A stretch of DNA of 5,525 bases from Natrinema soli (GTDB taxonomy: Archaea; Halobacteriota; Halobacteria; Halobacteriales; Natrialbaceae). The notes under the pieces were generated by a model. It ran no database searches. It was not told where the DNA came from and saw only the letters and a program-made list of their open reading frames with translations. Every line of letters begins with the position of its first letter. The stretch's first letter is position 1. The stretch is taken from positions 1 through 5,525 of the forward strand of contig NZ_JAQIVI010000695.1 in the NCBI RefSeq assembly GCF_028618695.1. Reading direction: 5' to 3'. This document shows, piece after piece, positions 1 through 4,420 of the stretch. The translations under genes and the position numbers were made by a program.

Positions 1-93
1 CTCGTCGTCGCCGGCGTGGTGACGATCGGCGGGGCCGGACTCGTGCGGTCCCGCCGAGCCGAGCGCGGCGAGAGCCGCGGGATCGAATCGTGA
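1..93 (+). CDS. C-terminal end of an unidentified membrane protein (5' end outside window)
   Basis: Frame 1 is open from the first base to a TGA at 91-93 and gives 30 residues. The first half is hydrophobic and glycine-rich (LVVAGVVTIGGAGLV). The second half is an Arg/Glu-rich tail (RSRRAERGESRGIES). This is what the last transmembrane helix plus a cytoplasmic tail of a membrane protein looks like. Almost every codon ends in G or C, as in the other genes here, which supports real coding. The next gene starts 56 bases downstream on the same strand with no obvious TATA box between, so the two may be cotranscribed. A short hairpin (CGTTC-ACC-GAACG, 102-114) lies in the gap. The fragment is too short to name a family. 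Confidence 0.55.
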   Translation, partial: LVVAGVVTIGGAGLVRSRRAERGESRGIES

Positions 94-149
94 ATCGGAA
101 CCGTTCACCGAACGACTCGCTCGAGACACCACAACTCTAACAGCTACCG

Positions 150-398
150 ATGAGCCGACCTGCCTTCGACGCGGAAGTTGCGCTCGACCTCGCAGTCAAC
201 ACGGTCCCCTTCCTGATCATGGCGTTCTTCGTCGCGGTCTTCGCGGTGTTCAACCCGTGGGGGTTCGATCCGCTCCAGTCGACGATCCAGTTCGCCGTCC
301 TGCTGTCGACGATGGGAACGCTCGCGTTCGTGACCTACCTCGCGGCTCGAGTGATCGAAACCGACGACCGGACGCGATACGACACCGGCGAGCCCTGA
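150..398 (+). CDS. Small two-helix membrane protein, DUF6684-like
   Basis: An 82-residue protein starting at ATG 150 and ending at TGA 396-398. Two hydrophobic segments are clear, at residues ~14-36 (rich in V, F, A, ending in NPWGFDPL) and ~46-67. A short polar tail ending DDRTRYDTGEP follows. The pattern of a D-L-x-V-N-x-V-P start to helix 1, then NPWGFDPL, then a second helix beginning Q-F-A matches my memory of DUF6684, an uncharacterised haloarchaeal membrane family often found near terminal-oxidase genes. That family name is from recall, not from a search. No Shine-Dalgarno is visible before the ATG. The gene probably follows the truncated gene at 1-93 in one transcript and converges on the 44-residue gene at 451-585. 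The biochemical function is unknown. Confidence 0.8.
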   Translation: MSRPAFDAEVALDLAVNTVPFLIMAFFVAVFAVFNPWGFDPLQSTIQFAVLLSTMGTLAFVTYLAARVIETDDRTRYDTGEP

Positions 399-431
399 TC
401 GCGGCTGAGAGCCGACCGCCGTCGCGATCAG
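395..431. terminator. Inverted repeat between convergent genes, possible terminator
   Basis: CTGATCGCG at 395-403 is the exact reverse complement of CGCGATCAG at 423-431. The stem can extend to 405/421 with one G-T pair, giving about 11 pairs around a 15-base loop. It begins at the TGA stop of the 82-residue gene and lies just past the stop of the convergent 44-residue gene, so it could end transcription from both sides. There is no T-run after it, so this is inferred from position and symmetry only. Confidence 0.4.
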
Positions 432-455
432 TAGCCGACCGCCGTCGCGATCAGT
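410..455. repeat. Exact 23-bp tandem duplication (two adjacent copies)
   Basis: Bases 410-432 and 433-455 are identical and directly adjacent. Each copy starts AGCCGACCGCC and ends GCGATCAGT. The right copy includes the TCA that is the stop codon (TGA) of the minus-strand 44-residue gene, so the duplicated unit is the last bases of that gene plus its 3' flank. Each copy also carries the CGCGATCAG arm that pairs with 395-403. This looks like a recent slippage duplication. Confidence 0.9.
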
Positions 456-585
456 TGATGATGAGCACGAACCCGGTCACCGCCATCATAACCGAGATCC
501 CGACCAGGAGGAGCAAGAACAGTTCCTTTTCGGAGAGCCGGCGCTGCGGTGTCGGTCGGTCGGACTCGGCCTTATCGGAGCTCAT
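451..585 (-). CDS. 44-residue single-helix membrane microprotein
   Basis: Reading the minus strand from ATG at 585-583 to TGA at 453-451 gives 44 residues. The N-terminus is polar and charged (MSSDKAESDRPTPQRRLSEKE). It is followed by one continuous hydrophobic stretch at residues ~22-43 (LFLLLLVGISVMMAVTGFVL then IIN). This is the layout of a single-pass membrane peptide with an acidic N-terminal tail. Codons are mostly G/C-ending. The gene is convergent with the 82-residue membrane gene, with 52 bases between stops. No Shine-Dalgarno is visible, and the bases upstream (TATCTCGCCGATAG) offer only a weak TATA-like element. I do not recognise a family. Haloarchaea carry many such short membrane proteins, several near respiratory oxidase genes. 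Confidence 0.72.
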   Translation of the reverse strand: MSSDKAESDRPTPQRRLSEKELFLLLLVGISVMMAVTGFVLIIN

Positions 586-655
586 AGACGACCACTATCG
601 GCGAGATACGCGGCAGACGGGGAAGAGCGTTTCCCAGCTTCTCTCGGCAGACGAG

Positions 656-738
656 GAAGCGACCGGTGCCATTCGGGGGTGTCGGGGCCATGCGAGGGTG
701 CCACCGGTGCCATACGGGGTGCCACCGATCGAGATTCG
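656..738. repeat. Degenerate ~20-bp tandem repeat, about four copies
   Basis: The word GCCAT-N-CGRGGGTG recurs at 668-681, 687-700 and, one G shorter, 709-721. GGGTGCCACCG occurs exactly at 696-706 and 717-727, which is a 21-base period. Blocks aligned at roughly 656, 677, 696 and 717 share the pattern GGGTGYC..CGGTGCCATNCG. The unequal block lengths (19-21) and mismatches mean it is an old, decayed array in non-coding DNA. It is not CRISPR, because there are no distinct spacers between copies. Confidence 0.65.
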
Positions 739-1061
739 AGTACGGAGCGACTCGAGGTCCGCACTGGCCGAAACGGTGGGAGAACACACCGGGCGGTAAC
801 ACCACTACAGACGCGGTCTCCCTCGAAAACTACCGCGAGGCCGTCGACGGCTCCCGATCGATCCGATCCGCAGAGCGAGGGGTGACGCAGTTTGCGCACC
901 GAGCGGGACCGTCGATCCGAGCGAACAGCCGTTCACCGCAATCAGGACAGCTTCCATCAGGATATCGGACCATACACCTAGAAGACAAGAAAGGGACCAT
1001 ATGTTTTCCGGCTTTGCTCCTTCGATAGGATACACCGGGGAATACACGCCTTGTGTCATCG

Positions 1062-1094
1062 ACGGGCCCGTTTCAACTTTATTAGTTGAAACGG
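1062..1094. promoter_or_regulatory. TATA-like box inside a 10-bp-arm inverted repeat (probable promoter/operator)
   Basis: CCGTTTCAAC (1068-1077) and GTTGAAACGG (1085-1094) are perfect reverse complements flanking TTTATTA (1078-1084), an archaeal TATA-like core in an otherwise G+C-rich region. A second perfect palindrome, ACGGGCCCGT (1062-1071), overlaps the left arm where the BRE would lie. A dimeric regulator bound here would cover the TATA/BRE region, so repression is the simplest reading. Facing right, transcription would begin near 1105, about 90 bases before the GTG at 1199. The core is also usable leftward (TAATAAA). The sequence does not reveal which regulator binds. Confidence 0.6.
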
Positions 1095-1127
1095 TACTCT
1101 CTCCGTTCCATCATTATCCGTCCGAGC

Positions 1128-1202
1128 GTGGCGTTCGATCGTCGACCCGACATCGCCACAGCACAAACTCCACTATCCGGGACGACGTATCGGGAGCCGT
1201 GA
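1128..1202 (+). CDS. Possible 24-codon leader ORF overlapping the next start (speculative)
   Basis: A GTG at 1128-1130 opens a 24-codon frame (VAFDRRPDIATAQTPLSG then TTYREP) that ends at TGA 1200-1202. That stop overlaps the GTG start of the 86-residue gene in a GTGA arrangement typical of translational coupling. The frame lies about 20 bases after the transcription start predicted from the TATA-like core at 1078-1084. Its first part can fold: CGAT (1136-1139) pairs with ATCG (1152-1155), and GTCG (1141-1144) with CGAC (1148-1151). Nothing identifies the peptide, and a 75-base frame is easily chance. It may simply be untranslated leader. Confidence 0.2.
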   Translation: MAFDRRPDIATAQTPLSGTTYREP

Positions 1203-1459
1203 CCGACGATCGAACGATCGCTGGCAGGGGAGCCGTCGCCAGCCTCGGCCTCGCACTGGTCGTCGCGACCGCCGCCTTCGGGGCGCTGCTCGGGGCAACT
1301 CTCCCCGACTACACCGGGCTCGAGACGATCACTATCGGGACGGTCGCGGTGGCCGTCTCACCGCTCTCGCTCGCTGCCTACGGTGCCGTCGCCGTCGGTA
1401 TCCTGCTGCTATCGCTCGGGTTCGTCGTCGGCGTCCTCTCTCGGTTCGACGACGCCTAA
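1199..1459 (+). CDS. Small two-helix membrane protein, possibly DUF7520-like
   Basis: An 86-residue protein from GTG 1199 to TAA 1457-1459. Residues ~10-33 form a hydrophobic helix (AVASLGLALVVATAAFGALL). A short loop with PDYTGLET follows, and residues ~52-80 are strongly hydrophobic (SLAAYGAVAVGILLLSLGFV) before a short tail SRFDDA. The frame is open back to an ATG at 1001. I reject that start because residues encoded by 1001-1198 are basic, carry no helix, and run across the palindromic element. A GGGAG lies only two bases before the GTG, close for a Shine-Dalgarno. The AYGAV-helix-SRFDD ending resembles, from memory, haloarchaeal DUF7520, another small family found near oxidase genes. That match is unverified. 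The function is unknown. The gene converges on the mutase, with 124 bases between stops. Confidence 0.72.
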   Translation: MTDDRTIAGRGAVASLGLALVVATAAFGALLGATLPDYTGLETITIGTVAVAVSPLSLAAYGAVAVGILLLSLGFVVGVLSRFDDA

Positions 1460-1531
1460 CTTCCGCGGGTCACGTTCTCGCGACAGCACGCCGCGTCCCG
1501 CTCTCAGACGGACTGTTGTCAGCCAGTTCCG

Positions 1532-1553
1532 AAAACCGCGAACCGCCCTGCGG
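1532..1553 (-). terminator. Weak terminator candidate after the mutase gene
   Basis: On the minus strand, about 30 bases past the mutase stop, a small hairpin CCGC-AGG-GCGG (1553-1543) is followed by TTCGCGG and then TTTT (1535-1532). A short T-run after G+C-rich sequence fits archaeal termination, but the four-pair stem is marginal. It lies in the 124-base gap between two convergent genes. Confidence 0.25.
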
Positions 1554-1583
1554 GTGCGCCGGGACATCGGGACACCAGACCGT

Positions 1584-3284
1584 CTAGGCCAGCCCGATGG
1601 TCTCGCTGTACGCGCCGTACTGGTCCTCGAAGACCGCCATGATCTCGCCCATCGTCGCGTAGGCTTTCACCGCGTCGACGATGTACGGCATCGCGTTCTC
1701 GTCGCGTTCGCTGGCCTCGGCCAGGGCCTCGAGCGCGTCCGCGACCGCTCCGTCGTCCCGGTCGGATTTCACGTCCTCGAGGCGGCCGAGCTGACGTTCG
1801 GCCGTGGTCTCGTCGATCTGGAGGATCTCGGGACTGGTGTCCTCCTCGAGCGTGTACTCGTTGACGCCGACGACGACCTCCTCGCCGCGCTCGACGCGCT
1901 CCTGGTACTCGTACGAGGCGTCCTGAATCTCCCGGAGGAAGTAGCCGTCCTCGATTCCCGTGAGAATTCCGTCGCGGACCGAGCCGTCACCCATCTCCCG
2001 GATCTCCTCGATGTAGCGCATCGTCCGCTCCTCGATCTCGTTCGTGAGCGTCTCGACGGCGAAGGAGCCGCCCATCGGGTCGACGATGTCCGCCGCGCCG
2101 GACTCCTCGGCGATGATCTGCTGGGTCCGCAACGCGACGCGGACCGCCTCCTCGCCCGGGAGCGCGAGCGCCTCGTCGAAGCTGTTGGTGTGGAGCGACT
2201 GGGTGCCCCCGAGGACGCCGGCCAGCGCCTGCATCGTCACTCGGGCGACGTTGTTCAGCGGCTGCTGGGCCGTCAGCGACTGGCCCGCCGTCTGGGTGTG
2301 GAACTTGAGCCGCTTTGACTCGTCGGCGTCCGCGTCGTACCAGTCGTCCATCACCCGCGCGTAGATTCGCCGGGCCGCCCGGAACTTCGCGATCTCCTCG
2401 AAGAAGGAGTTGTGACAGTTGAAGAAAAAGGAGAGCCGCGGCGCGAACTCGTCGATGTCGAGCCCGCGCTCGATCGCGTCCTCGGCGTAGCCGAAGCCGT
2501 CCGCGAGGGTAAAGGCCAGCTCCTGTACGGCGGTCGAGCCGGCCTCGCGGATGTGATAGCCCGACACCGAAATCGGGTGGAACTTCGGCGTCTCCGCCGT
2601 GCTGAACTCGAGGACGTCCGTCACGAGATCGAGCGACGGCTCCGGCGGGATCACCCACTCCTTCTGGGCGATGAACTCCTTGAACATGTCGTTCTGGAGG
2701 GTCCCGCGAAGCGCCCCGCGGGGAACGCCCCGCTGATCCGCCAGCGCGACGTACATCGCGTAGATCACCGGCGCGGAGGGGTTGATCGTAAAGGAGGTCG
2801 AGATCTCCGCAAGGTCGATCCCGTCGAAGAGGATCTCCATGTCCCGGAGCGTGTCGACGGCGACCCCCTCCCGGCCGATTTCGCCCTCGCTCATGGGGTC
2901 GTCCGAATCGAGCCCCATCAGCGACGGCATGTCGAACGCCACGGAGAGACCGGTCTGCCCCTCGTCGATCAGGTAGTGAAAGCGCTCGTTGGTCTCCTCT
3001 GCAGTCCCGAAGCCGGCGAACTGACGCATCGTCCACGTGCGACCGCGGTACATCGTCGGGTACGGCCCCCGAGTGTAGGGTTCCTCGCCCGGAAACCCCA
3101 GGTCATCGAGATAGTCGAGCTCCGAGACGTCCTCGGGGGTATAGAGCCGATCGACCTCGTGGTTCGAAACCGTCGCGAACCGGTCCTTCCGCTCGTCGTG
3201 GCGCTCGAGAACCGGCTCGAGCGACTCGGTCTCCCATCGCCGGCCTTCCTCGCGGATCTCCTCGAGATCCTCGTCGTCGTACAT
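1584..3284 (-). CDS. mcmA: B12-dependent acyl-CoA mutase large subunit (annotated family: methylmalonyl-CoA mutase; isobutyryl-CoA-type active site)
   Basis: A 566-residue protein from ATG 3284-3282 to TAG 1586-1584, uninterrupted. It is the TIM-barrel catalytic chain of the adenosylcobalamin acyl-CoA mutases, which rearrange carbon skeletons of CoA thioesters by radical chemistry. Family landmarks are YPTMYRGRTWTMRQ (75-88), GQTGLSVAFDMP (109-120), GTLQNDMFKEF (194-204), SGYHIREAG (241-249), LADGFGY (260-266), FAPRLSFFF (280-288) and TQSLHTNSFDEALALP (361-376). As I recall the Propionibacterium MutB sequence, the alignment to this point is gap-free, so His244 is the catalytic histidine, and the CoA-contact positions Y75, T77, M78, R82, T85, R87 and S114 are all kept. 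Two substrate-selecting positions differ: residue 89 is Phe (Tyr in MutB) and residue 207 is Gln (Arg in MutB). Both match isobutyryl-CoA mutase IcmA. There is no C-terminal cobalamin-binding domain (no DxHxxG), so a separate small B12 subunit is needed; it is not in this window. The start fits the acidic MYDDEDLEEIREEG opening. Confidence 0.95.
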   Translation of the reverse strand: MYDDEDLEEIREEGRRWETESLEPVLERHDERKDRFATVSNHEVDRLYTPEDVSELDYLDDLGFPGEEPYTRGPYPTMYRGRTWTMRQFAGFGTAEETNERFHYLIDEGQTGLSVAFDMPSLMGLDSDDPMSEGEIGREGVAVDTLRDMEILFDGIDLAEISTSFTINPSAPVIYAMYVALADQRGVPRGALRGTLQNDMFKEFIAQKEWVIPPEPSLDLVTDVLEFSTAETPKFHPISVSGYHIREAGSTAVQELAFTLADGFGYAEDAIERGLDIDEFAPRLSFFFNCHNSFFEEIAKFRAARRIYARVMDDWYDADADESKRLKFHTQTAGQSLTAQQPLNNVARVTMQALAGVLGGTQSLHTNSFDEALALPGEEAVRVALRTQQIIAEESGAADIVDPMGGSFAVETLTNEIEERTMRYIEEIREMGDGSVRDGILTGIEDGYFLREIQDASYEYQERVERGEEVVVGVNEYTLEEDTSPEILQIDETTAERQLGRLEDVKSDRDDGAVADALEALAEASERDENAMPYIVDAVKAYATMGEIMAVFEDQYGAYSETIGLA

Positions 3285-3289
3285 GGTCG

Positions 3290-3297
3290 TAATATTT
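3290..3297 (-). promoter_or_regulatory. AT-rich element just upstream of the mutase start
   Basis: The minus strand reads AAATATTA 5 to 13 bases before the mutase ATG. It is the most AT-rich stretch in the upstream gap. It is too close to the ATG to be the TATA box of a leaderless transcript, which should be centred about 25-28 bases upstream. It could be a promoter-proximal melting element. No better TATA candidate is evident in 3298-3330, so the mutase promoter is unresolved. Confidence 0.3.
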
Positions 3298-3327
3298 GCC
3301 GACGACGCAATGAAGGTTCGGGGAGGA

Positions 3328-3368
3328 CGGATCGGCGTGAGAAACGGATCGGCGTGAGAAACGGATCA
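3328..3368. repeat. 17-bp tandem direct repeat upstream of the mutase, 2.4 copies
   Basis: CGGATCGGCGTGAGAAA occurs exactly at 3328-3344 and 3345-3361, and a third partial copy (CGGATC) follows at 3362-3367. On the mutase coding strand the unit reads TTTCTCACGCCGATCCG. It sits 44-83 bases before the mutase start, so it could be a regulator binding array or a slippage product. The exact identity argues for recent origin or selection. Confidence 0.85.
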
Positions 3369-3443
3369 GAGGGAGAGACGGCCAGTGTTCTGGGGCCATC
3401 ACGAGCCGATTCGACGGTGGAAGGGGCCGATCATCAGACGACC

Positions 3444-3459
3444 GCCGGCTCCGACCGGC
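3444..3459. repeat. Third small hairpin after the CBS/ParB gene
   Basis: GCCGG at 3444-3448 and CCGGC at 3455-3459 form a five-pair G+C stem with a six-base loop. It is the last of three consecutive hairpins encountered by transcription leaving the CBS/ParB gene on the minus strand. Five-pair G+C stems are common by chance in DNA of this composition. Confidence 0.3.
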
Positions 3460-3465
3460 AGCGTC

Positions 3466-3487
3466 CGACGAGTGTAAGACACCGTCG
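3466..3487 (-). terminator. Hairpin downstream of the CBS/ParB gene, possible terminator part
   Basis: CGACG (3466-3470) pairs with CGTCG (3483-3487) and GTGT (3472-3475) with ACAC (3479-3482). This is nine pairs with one bulged base (3471) and a three-base loop. On the minus strand it starts 24 bases past the CBS/ParB stop, directly after the 19-bp inverted repeat. No T-run follows, so a role in 3'-end formation or transcript stability is inferred from position. Confidence 0.4.
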
Positions 3488-3489
3488 TG

Positions 3490-3554
3490 AGCGGCTGCAG
3501 TCCGACGGTGTTACTCCGTCTCCCTGCCGTCACCGCCGTCGGACTGCAGCCGCT
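3490..3554 (-). repeat. Perfect 19-bp inverted repeat spanning the CBS/ParB stop codon
   Basis: AGCGGCTGCAGTCCGACGG at 3490-3508 is the exact reverse complement of 3536-3554, with 27 bases between. One arm lies in the last codons of the CBS/ParB gene (encoding RLQSDG). The other lies just past its TAA (3513-3511), so the stop sits in the loop. In RNA the stem can lengthen by G-U and G-C pairs on the inside. It probably forms the 3' hairpin of the mRNA and may limit read-through into the mutase gene. Each arm also contains the palindrome CTGCAG. Confidence 0.85.
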
Positions 3555-4338
3555 TCGTCGTCTGAACCAGCGGATGACGGGCGTAATCGACGACGTCGAT
3601 GTCGTCGATTCGCTCGAGGCCCTCCTTTTGAGCCGTGCGTGCCATCCCCAGATCGATTTCGGTGTCGACGACGATGACGTAGGCGTCCATCTCGTCGATT
3701 CCCAGCCGGTCAGCCGCGAGCACGCGGTGGTGGCCGTCCGCCAGCAGGAGGGTGCCGTCGTTGTCGATGACGACCAGCGGTTCGGCCAGCCCCCGCTCGA
3801 GTTCGTAGCGCCGGCCCTCGAGTTCGTCGGCGTAGACCCGTCCCTGCGTGGGCGTCAGCTCCGAGAGCGGAACGGTCCGGCGCTCCTCCGTCAGGTCGAT
3901 CTCGTGGATCTGCTCCAACGTTCGCATCAGCTTGCCGACTTTTTCGGGGGTCGCGCGCTCGATCTGACTGCGGATGACGTCCGCGTTGGAGATGATCCCC
4001 ACCAGATTGCCCGCGTCGTCGACGACGGGGAGTTTCTGTATGCCAGAGCGAAGGATGACTCGAGCGGCGTCGTTTACCTTCATGTCGGGGTGGGCCACCA
4101 GCAGATCGGTCGCCATAACCTTGAAGATCAGATCGTCGTCCCCGGCGAGCAGTAGGTCGCGGGCGCTGACGAAGCCCTCGACGCGCCGTCGCTCGCAGAC
4201 CGGAAAGCCGCTGTGCTCCTCGCTCTCGGCGATCCGCGTCGCGACCTCGCCGACGGTCTCGTCCGGCGACACCGTCGCCACGTCGCGCGTCATGTACTCC
4301 TTGACCTGGGGTTTCGTCCGGTCCGACATGACGTCCAT
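3511..4338 (-). CDS. CBS-domain protein with C-terminal ParB/Srx-type (DGHHR) domain
   Basis: A 275-residue protein from ATG 4338-4336 to TAA 3513-3511. Residues ~13-66 are the first CBS domain (VKEYMTRDVATVSPDETVGE ... VEGFVSARDLL). Residues ~73-126 are the second (VMATDLLVAHPDMKVNDAAR ... LVGIISNADVIR). CBS pairs bind adenine nucleotides and act as regulatory sensors. Residues ~155-225 form a ParB/sulfiredoxin-type domain (VPLSELTPTQ, then PLVVIDNDGTLLLADGHHRVLAADRLG). Its DGHHR motif, with no DNA-binding helix-turn-helix after it, is like that of the archaeal free serine kinase SerK and of SbnI rather than a chromosome-partition protein. Databases usually name such proteins 'CBS domain-containing ParB/RepB family'. 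I chose 4338 because a TATA-like AGTACTTTT is centred about 29 bases upstream, as expected for a leaderless mRNA. ATG 4329 (MSDRTK) is the alternative. The frame extends to 4491, but that extension is basic and overlaps the DHH gene. Confidence 0.9.
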   Translation of the reverse strand: MDVMSDRTKPQVKEYMTRDVATVSPDETVGEVATRIAESEEHSGFPVCERRRVEGFVSARDLLLAGDDDLIFKVMATDLLVAHPDMKVNDAARVILRSGIQKLPVVDDAGNLVGIISNADVIRSQIERATPEKVGKLMRTLEQIHEIDLTEERRTVPLSELTPTQGRVYADELEGRRYELERGLAEPLVVIDNDGTLLLADGHHRVLAADRLGIDEMDAYVIVVDTEIDLGMARTAQKEGLERIDDIDVVDYARHPLVQTTKRLQSDGGDGRETE

Positions 4339-4363
4339 AGACGGGGACACGGGAGCCGCGCGC

Positions 4364-4372
4364 AAAAGTACT
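4364..4372 (-). promoter_or_regulatory. TATA-like box of the CBS/ParB gene
   Basis: The minus strand reads AGTACTTTT here, the clearest AT-rich element in the 82-base gap between the DHH stop and the CBS/ParB start. Its centre is about 29 bases before ATG 4338, the spacing expected when transcription starts at or next to the start codon. It suggests that the CBS/ParB gene has its own promoter even if read-through from the DHH gene also occurs. Confidence 0.5.
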
Positions 4373-4420
4373 GTTACTGACGCCGCCAGCCGGATTCCCA
4401 CTCTCGGCCCTCGACACCGC

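Larger units (their letters stand above)
586..1198. other. Long stretch without a convincing gene
   Basis: About 610 bases between the start of the 44-residue minus gene and the GTG start at 1199. The open frames here encode Arg/Cys/His-rich, basic sequence unlike the acidic proteins of the neighbours, so I call none of them. The stretch holds a degenerate ~20-bp tandem repeat (656-738), a less G+C-rich part from about 950 to 1120 that includes three ATACAC(C/G) words (972, 1030, 1042), and the palindromic promoter-like element at 1062-1094. I see no tRNA and no insertion sequence. Confidence 0.6.

Noticed and set aside
261..271. tRNA T-loop-like GGGTTCGATCC
   Set aside because: It lies inside the 82-residue membrane gene, encoding part of WGFDPL, and no acceptor or anticodon arms surround it.
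656..738. CRISPR-like array
   Set aside because: The repeats are contiguous and degenerate, without unique spacers of constant length, and no cas genes are present.
805..1059. Minus-strand 84-codon frame starting 22 bases from the TATA-like core
   Set aside because: Its position relative to the core would suit a leaderless divergent gene. However, the protein is basic, poor in Asp/Glu and ends in Arg-rich sequence, unlike every convincing gene here. I keep it only as a remote possibility.
1001..1198. ATG 1001 as the start of the 86-residue membrane protein
   Set aside because: It would add 66 basic residues with no helix and would place coding sequence across the palindromic promoter-like element. 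GTG 1199 gives a compact two-helix protein.
1383..2318. Long plus-strand open frame opposite the mutase gene
   Set aside because: It is antisense to the mutase, which carries all the family motifs. Long antisense frames are routine in DNA with very high third-position G+C, and the product is Arg/Val/Leu-rich with no recognisable domain.
2412..3677. Long plus-strand open frame spanning the mutase 5' half and the upstream gap
   Set aside because: Antisense shadow. It runs through the tandem repeat and the 19-bp inverted repeat, and the product is Arg-rich and low in the acidity expected of haloarchaeal proteins.
3511..4338. Chromosome-partition (ParB) role for the CBS/ParB protein
   Set aside because: There is no helix-turn-helix after the ParB-like domain, no parA neighbour and no parS-like repeats. 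The DGHHR motif points to the SerK/SbnI branch.
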